From Streptomyces peucetius (GTDB lineage: Bacteria > Actinomycetota > Actinomycetes > Streptomycetales > Streptomycetaceae): a stretch of DNA of 64,000 bases. Within the stretch, counting starts at the first letter, position 1. Each line of letters begins with the position of its first letter. A model generated the notes under the pieces. The model did not search any database. It was not told where the DNA came from and was given only the letters and a program-made list of their open reading frames with translations. This document shows positions 51,584 through 58,302 of the stretch, one piece after another. The stretch lies in NCBI RefSeq assembly GCF_025854275.1, contig NZ_CP107567.1, positions 1,798,001 through 1,862,000 on the forward strand. The letters run 5' to 3'. Position numbers and translations under genes: made by a program.

Positions 51584-52461
51584 CGGGCCTCCTCGTCGTG
51601 GGAGAGGTCGTCACCGATGTCGTCGCCCGGTACGGCACACCGCTCGCGCCGGGCACGGACACCGCCGCGAGCATCCGTGTCCTGCCCGGCGGTGCGGGGG
51701 CCAACGTGGCCTGCTGGGCGGCACATCGGGGATGCCGCGACGTACGGCTGCTCGCCCGGGCGGGCGCCGCCGACCTGGAGTGGCATGCGAAGCGGCTGCG
51801 AACGGCGGGTGTGGTCCCGCTGCTCGTGCCCGACGACGAGGTTCCGACCGCGACGGTCGTCGCACTCGTCGACGCCACCGCCGAGCGGACGTTCCTCACC
51901 GACAGCGGCGCGGTGCTGCGGCTGTGCCCGGCGGACTGGTCCCCGTCGATGCTCGACGGCGTCGGCCATCTGCATCTGTCCGGCTATCTGCTTTTCTCGG
52001 ACACCAGCCGGGCTGCCGCTCTGAGTGCCATGGGCACGGCACGGAGCAGGGGCGTGCCGGTGAGCGTGGACCCCGCCTCCGCGGGGTTCATAGCCGACCT
52101 GGGCGTCGAGCGCCTGTTGTCGGTCCTCGACGGCGTGGACGTCCTGCTCCCGAACGCCGACGAGGCACGCCTGCTGACCGGTCTCCCGGACCCCGCCGAC
52201 GCCGCCGCGAAACTCAGCCGCCTCGTGCCGCTGACGGTGGTGACGCTGGGAGGCCGGGGGGCGCTGGTCGCCGAGGCGGGCGAGATCACAGCCCGCCTGC
52301 CGCCGCACCCGGCCGAGGCGTTGGACTCGACGGGCGCGGGCGACGCCTTCACCGGGGCGTTCCTCGCGGCGCGGCTGGCGGGCGCCGATGCCCGTACGGC
52401 GGCTCAGGAGGGCTGCCGGGCCGGTGCCGAGGCGGTGGAAACGGTCGGCGGCCGGCCCTGA
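51580..52461 (+). CDS. psuK: PfkB-family sugar kinase, probable pseudouridine kinase
   Basis: A 293-aa ribokinase-family kinase. The N-terminal GGAGANVACWAA segment and the C-terminal DSTGAGDAFTGAF motif, with the catalytic aspartate, are intact. Translational coupling with psuG (ATGA overlap) suggests that it phosphorylates pseudouridine to supply PsuG, as in E. coli psuK-psuG. The substrate assignment rests on this context; the sequence alone would only say PfkB family. It is convergent with the uridine-kinase-like gene. Confidence 0.9.
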   Translation: MTGLLVVGEVVTDVVARYGTPLAPGTDTAASIRVLPGGAGANVACWAAHRGCRDVRLLARAGAADLEWHAKRLRTAGVVPLLVPDDEVPTATVVALVDATAERTFLTDSGAVLRLCPADWSPSMLDGVGHLHLSGYLLFSDTSRAAALSAMGTARSRGVPVSVDPASAGFIADLGVERLLSVLDGVDVLLPNADEARLLTGLPDPADAAAKLSRLVPLTVVTLGGRGALVAEAGEITARLPPHPAEALDSTGAGDAFTGAFLAARLAGADARTAAQEGCRAGAEAVETVGGRP

Positions 52462-52526
52462 CCCGGCCCCGTCAGCTCCGTCCCGACGGCGCCGGGGTAC
52501 CGCGCTTCGTCCGCCGTACGAACACG

Positions 52527-53165
52527 TCAGCCGGTGCCGGACCAGGCCGGGTGCCGGGGGTCGTCCGCCCGTACGAGCACGTCGGCCGCGTCGCCCGGGG
52601 CGACCTCCGACTCGTAGCGTGCGTACGCCGGGAGGGTCCAGCGTTCGCTCTCGTCCGTGCGGCGCTCCAGGGCCCCCGGCGAGAGTTGCAGGTGCACGGT
52701 CAGGTCGAACGGGAACCAGTGCCCGAGCAGGAACGGACCGTGGAGCAGCAGCACGCCGCCGGAGGGCAGGCCGACGTGCGGGCTGCGGGTGGCCCGGTCG
52801 GTCGCCGGGTCCCACAGGTCGGGCAGGACTTTGCCGGTTCCGCCCGCCTCCAGCGGTCCGAAGACCTCCCGCCACAGGGCGCCGGTGTCGAACCAGCCGC
52901 TGTAGTACGTGTCGGGGTCCTCCCGCCCGTACTCGAACCGCAGGGACGCCGGGCGGAGAAAGCCGCCCGTCCCCACCACGACGACGCCTCTTCCCCGCAG
53001 CCGCAGCGCTTCGGCGAGCCGCTCGGCAAGCTCGCCGGGCCGCGCGGCTGGAGCGCCGTCGACGCCGATGCGCAGCCAGGGACTGCCGTCAGCGGCAGTG
53101 CTCCGCAGGGCCCGCTCGGCCAGGTGCTCGGTCAGCCGCTCCCAGGTGATCGCCTCGAGTCGCAC
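52527..53165 (-). CDS. Uridine-kinase-like protein lacking the P-loop lysine
   Basis: A 212-aa protein related to actinobacterial proteins annotated as uridine kinases. The region that should be Walker A reads GVDGAPAARPGELAERL, without GxxxxGK[ST]. The rest is kinase-like: LRFEYGREDPDTYYSGWFD, a GGVLLLHGPFLLGHWFPFDL strand-helix, and a C-terminal DVLVRADDPRHPAW. It may have lost or changed its activity. GTG at 53165 gives the N-terminus MRLEAITWERLTEHLAE; the ribosome-binding site is weak. Placement next to psuG-psuK suggests pyrimidine nucleoside metabolism. Confidence 0.8.
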   Translation of the reverse strand: MRLEAITWERLTEHLAERALRSTAADGSPWLRIGVDGAPAARPGELAERLAEALRLRGRGVVVVGTGGFLRPASLRFEYGREDPDTYYSGWFDTGALWREVFGPLEAGGTGKVLPDLWDPATDRATRSPHVGLPSGGVLLLHGPFLLGHWFPFDLTVHLQLSPGALERRTDESERWTLPAYARYESEVAPGDAADVLVRADDPRHPAWSGTG

Positions 53166-53358
53166 GGCCCCATCATCACCCGGCGGGTGCGGCCGGGTCC
53201 TCGCGGGCCGGGGCGCCTCGTGGACCGAGAGGGGGCTGCGGGCGGGCAGGAAGTACGTCACATGGAGGACGACGGGCTCGGTGCCGAGGTGGCGGCCGGT
53301 GTGGCGCGGCCCTGACTGCCTTCGGGAACCGGGCAGTTGCGCGCCATGGGAGCGGAGC

Positions 53359-53379
53359 GTACCCCTGGGGTACGTACCC
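53359..53379. promoter_or_regulatory. Overlapping palindromes before the DUF2293 gene
   Basis: GTACCCC-T-GGGGTAC (53359-53373) and GGGTACGTACCC (53368-53379) are two perfect palindromes sharing six bases, ending 3 nt before the ATG at 53383. They may form alternative operator or hairpin states at the start of transcription. Confidence 0.4.
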
Positions 53380-53382
53380 GAC

Positions 53383-54045
53383 ATGGACGTGGTGGTGATC
53401 CGGCCGCTCAAGGGAAGGCACTGCTCGGAGTGTTGCAGGGGGCCGCTGCCGATGCATCTCGTCGAGTCCGGTGCGCCCGTCTGCCTGGACTGTGCGGACC
53501 TCGGTCACCTCGTGTACCTGCCGAGAGGTGACGCCGCCCTGACCAGACGGGCACGGGAGGCGAGTTCGCTCTGGGCGGTGGTGGTCCGGCTCAACCGGCG
53601 GCGCGGACGCTACGAGCGCCAGGGACTGCTCGTGGAGGAGCCGGCGCTCGCCCTCGCGGAGTCGGCCTGCCTCGCCGACGCGAACGCCCGTGCCCGCCGC
53701 CGTGCGCGGGACGCGGCGCGCCGGGCCGCTGAGGACGTGCGGTTCACCGCGGAACTGACAGCGGTGATTGCGCGGTTGTTCCCCGGCTGCCCCGCGGAGC
53801 GTGCCGCAGACATCGCCTCGCACGCGTCCGTCCGCGGCAGCGGCCGCGTGGGCCGCACCGCGGCGGGCCGCTCGCTGGACGAGGAGGCCGTCACGGCCGC
53901 GGTGCGCGCGTCCGTACGGCACCTCGACACCGCCTACGACACCCTGCTGGCGGCCGGTGTGGCCCGCCACCAGGCGCGCGCCCGCGTCGCGGAGGAGATC
54001 GACGCGGTGCTGGCGTCCTGGCGGCGGCCCGTTGAACCTGCCTAG
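53383..54045 (+). CDS. DUF2293 domain protein with CxxC pairs
   Basis: A 220-aa protein. The N-terminus carries C14-x2-C17 and C34-x2-C37 (HCSECCRG; VCLDC), a probable zinc ribbon. Residues 60-130 are Arg/Ala-rich helices. The C-terminal DUF2293 domain contains FTAELTAVIARLFPGCPAER and VRHLDTAYDTLLAAGVARHQAR. A nucleic-acid role is plausible from the composition but not shown. ATG at 53383 is directly preceded by palindromic DNA. Its last 4 nt overlap the end of the chaplin gene on the opposite strand. Confidence 0.85.
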   Translation: MDVVVIRPLKGRHCSECCRGPLPMHLVESGAPVCLDCADLGHLVYLPRGDAALTRRAREASSLWAVVVRLNRRRGRYERQGLLVEEPALALAESACLADANARARRRARDAARRAAEDVRFTAELTAVIARLFPGCPAERAADIASHASVRGSGRVGRTAAGRSLDEEAVTAAVRASVRHLDTAYDTLLAAGVARHQARARVAEEIDAVLASWRRPVEPA

Positions 54046-54695
54046 GACTGCTGCGAGGGACGGAACCGGCGGTACAGCACGAGGCCGCCGAAAATCATGG
54101 TCGCGCCGGCGGGCACCGCGAACGCCAGCCCGTCGGACCCGGTGTGGGCGAGCGACCCTCCGGCGGCCTTCGGGGCCTCCTCGCCCTGCGCGGCCGGCTG
54201 CTCGGGCTTGGCGACCTCCGGCGGCGTGGCCGGCTTCTCCTCGACGGGCGGCTTGCCCGAGTCGTTCACCGAGGTGTTGCCGGTGGCGGGGTTGCCGATG
54301 CCGACGACGTTCACGGAGTTGCCGCTCACGTTGACCGGCACGTCGACGGGCATCTGCACGCCGTTGCCCGACAGCACGCCGGGGGAATGGGCCACTTCGC
54401 CGTCTGCCTGGGCGCCGCCGCCGTTGTCACCGCTGCCACCGTTGCCGCCTTGCGACACGTTGGCGCAGGAGTTGCCCGCGGCCGGGTTGAGCAGTCCGAC
54501 GACATTGACCGTGTTGCCGCACACGTTCATCGGGACGTGCACCGGAAGCTGGACGCCGTTTCCGGAGAGCACGCCGGGAGATCCGACGGCGGCGCCGTGC
54601 GCACCCGAGTCAGCCTGAGCGTAACCCGTCGCCATGGCCAATGCGCCGCCTGTGAGCATCACGGTCGCCAGGCCCTTTCGGTGAACCTGCCTCAT
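54042..54695 (-). CDS. Long chaplin, sortase-anchored
   Basis: A 217-aa cell-wall chaplin, a hydrophobic surface protein that coats aerial hyphae. The signal peptide (1-28, ending AQA) precedes two chaplin domains: residues 38-80 with the cysteine pair C59 and C77, and 104-145, where both cysteines are replaced by serine (NVSGNSVNVVG; GNTSVN). A Pro/Glu-rich spacer leads to the sortase signal LAHTG (182-186), a hydrophobic helix and a basic tail (YRRFRPSQQS). Class E sortase is the expected anchor enzyme. In S. coelicolor I recall no chaplin gene at this locus. ATG at 54695 has AAGGCAGG upstream. Confidence 0.95.
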   Translation of the reverse strand: MRQVHRKGLATVMLTGGALAMATGYAQADSGAHGAAVGSPGVLSGNGVQLPVHVPMNVCGNTVNVVGLLNPAAGNSCANVSQGGNGGSGDNGGGAQADGEVAHSPGVLSGNGVQMPVDVPVNVSGNSVNVVGIGNPATGNTSVNDSGKPPVEEKPATPPEVAKPEQPAAQGEEAPKAAGGSLAHTGSDGLAFAVPAGATMIFGGLVLYRRFRPSQQS

Positions 54696-54853
54696 GGGTT
54701 GCCTGCCTTCAGATGGAGTTCCACGGGACACTTGCCCGCACCGGAGCTAACGCCGCACAACCACATCGGTTCTGCCCAACGACGCATTCACTCCATCGAG
54801 TGTGTCGTGTTTGAGCGGCCTCCGCACCCCTGACCTGGCCGGGTCGCCACCCC

Positions 54854-56224
54854 TCACGCGTTGTACTCCTGGATGCGCCGCCCGTCCCGCCGGCGGATCA
54901 AGGCAGGCAGTTCCCGGTCGAGTTCGGCGGCGACCGCGGGCACGTCGAGTGTGAGCAGCCGACGGTCCCGCATCAGGACCTTGCCGTCCACGACGGTAGT
55001 GCGGACGTCCGAGGACCGCGCGCTGTGCACCAGGGTCGCGGCCACGTCGTGCACCGGCCGGGTGTGCGGGCCGGTGAGGTCCACCAGGATCACGTCCGCC
55101 CGCCGCCCGGGGGCGAGCGCACCGATCCGGTCGCCGAGCCCCACTGCCCGCGCGCTCTGTGCGGTGGCGTGGTCAAGTGCCTGCCGGGCGGTCAGCCATG
55201 CCGGGTCGCGTTCCGTCGACTTCTGCACGAGCACGGTGAGCGTCATGGACTCCCAGACGTCGAGGGTGTTGTTGGAGGCCGCGCCGTCGGTCGCCAGTCC
55301 TACGGGGACGCCGAGGCCGGCCAGCGCCCGGACCGGGGTCGTGTCCCAGCCGAACTTGAGGTAGCCGCGCGGCGCAGTGGCGACGGCGACCCGGCCCGTG
55401 GCGCGCCGCAGCACGGGCAGGTCCCGTCCTGTGATTCCGGTGCCGTGTGCGATGAGCAGATCGGTGTCCAGCAGCCCAGCCCGCTCCAGGACCTCGATGG
55501 GGGTGCGTCCGTACCGTTCGAGGCTGTGGTCGGTCTGCGCCTTGTTCTCGGCCGCGTGGAGATGGACGGGGAGCCCGTGCTCGCGGGCCAGTTCGGCCGT
55601 GGCCGCGAGGTCCTCGTCGTCGACCGTGTACGGAGCATGGGGCGCCAGCGATGTCGTGATCCGCCCATCGGCCGACCCGTTCGCGCTGAGCGCGAAGTCG
55701 AGGGACCGTTCGCGTCCTTCGGTTCCCTGGCCGGAGAAGTACGCCCAGCCCAGGTTGGCCCGCAGACCGCTGTGCGTCACGGCCGCGGCGACCTTGTCCA
55801 TGGCGAAGTAGTGGTCCGCGAAGGTGGTGACCCCGCCCCTGATCATCTCCGCGCAGGCCAGCAGGGCGCCCAGTTCGACGACGGAGTCGGTGAGGTTGGA
55901 CTCGATGGGCCAGATCCAGTCGTTGAACCATTCCTCGACGGGCATGTCCTCCGCGATTCCGCGGAGCGCGACCATCGGCGAGTGAGTGTGGCAGTTGACG
56001 AGACCCGGCATGGCGACCTGCCCGCTGCCGTCGATGCGTTCGGTCGCGGGGAGGTCCGCGACAGCGGCGGCTGTCGTCACGGCGTCGACGACTCCGCCGC
56101 GGACGACGACGGCCGCGTCGTCCGCGAAGTCGATCCGGCCGTCCTCGCCGTGCACCAGCGCGGTGCAACCGGTGATCACGAGATCGGCTCGTGTCGTGCG
56201 GTCCCCGTTCTCCACTGCGGCCAT
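54854..56224 (-). CDS. Amidohydrolase, MTA/SAH deaminase type
   Basis: A 456-aa member of the TrzA/SsnA/MtaD group of amidohydrolases, which deaminate purine derivatives such as 5-methylthioadenosine and S-adenosylhomocysteine. Metal ligands are H79 and H81 (NCHTHSP), a His in LPVHLHAAENK, one in LIAHGTG, and the Asp in LATDGAASNN; SLAPHAPYTV is also conserved. The exact substrate cannot be read from sequence. ATG at 56224 has AAGGAG 7 nt upstream, which decides against the longer frame start at 56605. Tandem palindromes lie 50 bp upstream. Confidence 0.92.
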   Translation of the reverse strand: MAAVENGDRTTRADLVITGCTALVHGEDGRIDFADDAAVVVRGGVVDAVTTAAAVADLPATERIDGSGQVAMPGLVNCHTHSPMVALRGIAEDMPVEEWFNDWIWPIESNLTDSVVELGALLACAEMIRGGVTTFADHYFAMDKVAAAVTHSGLRANLGWAYFSGQGTEGRERSLDFALSANGSADGRITTSLAPHAPYTVDDEDLAATAELAREHGLPVHLHAAENKAQTDHSLERYGRTPIEVLERAGLLDTDLLIAHGTGITGRDLPVLRRATGRVAVATAPRGYLKFGWDTTPVRALAGLGVPVGLATDGAASNNTLDVWESMTLTVLVQKSTERDPAWLTARQALDHATAQSARAVGLGDRIGALAPGRRADVILVDLTGPHTRPVHDVAATLVHSARSSDVRTTVVDGKVLMRDRRLLTLDVPAVAAELDRELPALIRRRDGRRIQEYNA

Positions 56225-56273
56225 CCGGTACTCCTTGTCGACGTCACCGGCTCCCGGTCCGGGGGGCCGGGTC

Positions 56274-56304
56274 CGGGTCCGGACCCGAGGCGGGTTCGGA
56301 CCCG
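56274..56304. promoter_or_regulatory. Tandem GC-rich palindromes upstream of the deaminase-type gene
   Basis: CGGGTCCGGACCCG (56274-56287) is a perfect 14-bp palindrome and a near copy, CGGGTTCGGACCCG, follows at 56291-56304, 17 bp apart. They lie 50-80 bp upstream of the amidohydrolase start in a 314-bp divergent region (56225-56538). That region also holds a 16-codon open frame (56477-56527) with a good GAGGA site and nothing else that I recognise. Confidence 0.4.
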
Positions 56305-56538
56305 GCTCCGGATCCTGTCCTACCCCGCGTCGCGCCGGCCGCGCTGCGGGATGCGCTCGTGCGGGTGGATTCCGGCCGGAGCTTGTGCCCCGGCCGGTTG
56401 CGGGGAGCTCCCGGCGGTAAGGGTGGGCGCGGGCCGGCTGTCCGCCGGCCGCTCGTACCGGCAAGAGGACCTGACCGTGCGGACCTCGACGCAGTCTCTC
56501 CGCCGCCCGATCCGCCCCGCGCGCTGAAGCCCCGGTCG

Positions 56539-57003
56539 GTGGGGCAGCGCACCCTGATGGCCGTCGCCGGCGCGGCGGTGGCCGTCCTGGCCGTGGGCGC
56601 ACCAACCTCGCGGGCGACCCTGGACGGCGGGTGGAGCGGATCCGGGACGCCGGCCGCGGTGGTGGCGCGGGGCGAGGCCTACATCGAGACGCGGCTGTTC
56701 TTCGGCACTCAACGCCCTGACGGAGGGCCTGATGTGACGGACGCCCAGTTCACGGCGTTCATCGACCGGAGCGTCACACCCGCCTTCCCGGAGGGGCTGA
56801 CCGTCCAGCAGGGACGCGGCCAATGGCGCGACTCCGACGGCGTCATCGAGCGGGAGCGTTCGTACGAGCTGATCCTGCTGTATCCCGCCGCCGAGGCCCG
56901 TGCACGTGGCGGCCGGATCGAGCGGATCCGTGACGCGTACGCGCGCATGTTCGCGCAGGAGTCGGTGGCGCGGCTCGACGAACCGACGAGGATCGATTTC
57001 TGA
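56539..57003 (+). CDS. DUF3574 domain protein, exported
   Basis: A 154-aa protein with a probable signal peptide (GQRTLMAVAGAAVAVLAVGA) and a DUF3574 domain: YIETRLFFGTQRPDGGPDVT, FIDRSVTPAFPEGLTVQQG, and VIERERSYELILLYPA. The family function is unknown. The start is uncertain. GTG at 56539 keeps an arginine ahead of the hydrophobic core, whereas ATG at 56557 would remove it. It is convergent with the SWIM-domain gene. Confidence 0.8.
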   Translation: MGQRTLMAVAGAAVAVLAVGAPTSRATLDGGWSGSGTPAAVVARGEAYIETRLFFGTQRPDGGPDVTDAQFTAFIDRSVTPAFPEGLTVQQGRGQWRDSDGVIERERSYELILLYPAAEARARGGRIERIRDAYARMFAQESVARLDEPTRIDF

Positions 57004-57021
57004 CATCGTCCGAAGTCGCCG

Positions 57022-58302
57022 TCACCTCCCGAGGAGCGCGGCGAGCGCCCCGACCGGGTCGGTGTCGGGGGTGCCGCGCGGCCACCAGTCCTCGCGGTCG
57101 GGGTCCGACTCGTACTGGTACCAGAGGCCGTTGCGACCGAGCCGGAGCTGGAGCGAACGCGCGGAGAGGTGGTTGCGCCAGGGCCGGAAATCGGGGAAGT
57201 CCGCGGCGGCCAGGGCCGGGCGTGCCCGGTCGAAGGGGCCGGCGGGCGGATCCCACGGCTCCTCCAGCACGGACAGGGCCTCCGGTCCGCCCTGCCGCCA
57301 CGCGGCGACGGCACGGGCCAGATCGGTGGGCGTACGGTCGGCCGCTGCGGCGAGGTCCCGGTACAGGGCGCGGGTGGAGGCGGTCAGGCCCGAGCCGGGA
57401 TGGGCGGCGGCGAGCCGGACGGTGTCCTGCCAGCGGGTCAGAGCGGCGACCGGGTCGTGACCCGTGGTGAGCAGGGCGTGGGCCCGTCCGGCGGCCTCAC
57501 CGGCGAGCAGGTCCAGTGCGAGCGGGTCAGGAGCGCCGGGTACGTGCGGATAGGCCGGGGGACGGCCGGGTCGCCGGGGGGCGGTGAAGGGCGGCGGCAG
57601 GGGCGGCAGCGTGGTGGCAGCGGCGACGGCCTCGCCCGCCGGCACTGTCGCCAGGGGCGCCGCTGACGCGGCCGCGGTGTGCTCGGCGGCGGAACGCGTC
57701 GCGTTACGGCGGGAGAGCGCGGAGAGGATCTCCCGTTCTCCGCGGCCGCGCATCAGGAAGAGCACGAACGGGTCCTCGTCGAGCAGCCTGGCCGTCTGGT
57801 AGCTGAGTGCCGCGGCGTGCTTGCAGGGGTAACCGTCGTCCGGGCAGGAGCAGTCGGGGATCAGGTCGTCCGGTGTGGGCAGCAGTTCGGCGGTGCTCGC
57901 CAGCGCCTGCGGGACATCCTTGTCGAGGAGGGCCGCGATGTGGTCGGGGCGGGCCGCCGCCGCGGCCAGGAAGTCGTCCCAGTCGTCGTCGCTGAGGGTG
58001 CGCAGACGGATCTCGGTCCGGTACGGACGGGGGCGGCTGCCCTGCACGTACGCCATGACGCGGCCCGGCGTCACCGTGATGGCGGCGACATGGCCGCGGG
58101 CGGCATAGGCCCGGCCGCGCACCAGGCGCGCCGGGTCGAGGGCGGTTTCCTCGAGGGCCTCCACCCAGGCGTTGCCCCACCAGGTCGTGGCTGTCTCCTG
58201 CCCGGCGAGCGGCTCGAGCGCGGGGAAGGTCCGGCGCTGGTCGTCGTGGTGCGGCCCTGCCGGCGGGCCGGGTCGCGAGCCGGGGCGCGTACGCGGGGTC
58301 AT
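57022..58302 (-). CDS. SWIM zinc-finger protein
   Basis: A 426-aa protein whose SWIM motif CxCx6CxH is C151, C153, C160 and H162 (CSCPDDGYPCKH). The surrounding N-terminal domain and the later Ala/Pro-rich region match actinobacterial SWIM proteins encoded with SNF2 helicases. It starts within the stop of the helicase gene (ATGA overlap), so the two are coupled. A partner role for the helicase in DNA transactions is inferred from this pairing. ATG at 58302. Confidence 0.9.
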   Translation of the reverse strand: MTPRTRPGSRPGPPAGPHHDDQRRTFPALEPLAGQETATTWWGNAWVEALEETALDPARLVRGRAYAARGHVAAITVTPGRVMAYVQGSRPRPYRTEIRLRTLSDDDWDDFLAAAAARPDHIAALLDKDVPQALASTAELLPTPDDLIPDCSCPDDGYPCKHAAALSYQTARLLDEDPFVLFLMRGRGEREILSALSRRNATRSAAEHTAAASAAPLATVPAGEAVAAATTLPPLPPPFTAPRRPGRPPAYPHVPGAPDPLALDLLAGEAAGRAHALLTTGHDPVAALTRWQDTVRLAAAHPGSGLTASTRALYRDLAAAADRTPTDLARAVAAWRQGGPEALSVLEEPWDPPAGPFDRARPALAAADFPDFRPWRNHLSARSLQLRLGRNGLWYQYESDPDREDWWPRGTPDTDPVGALAALLGR

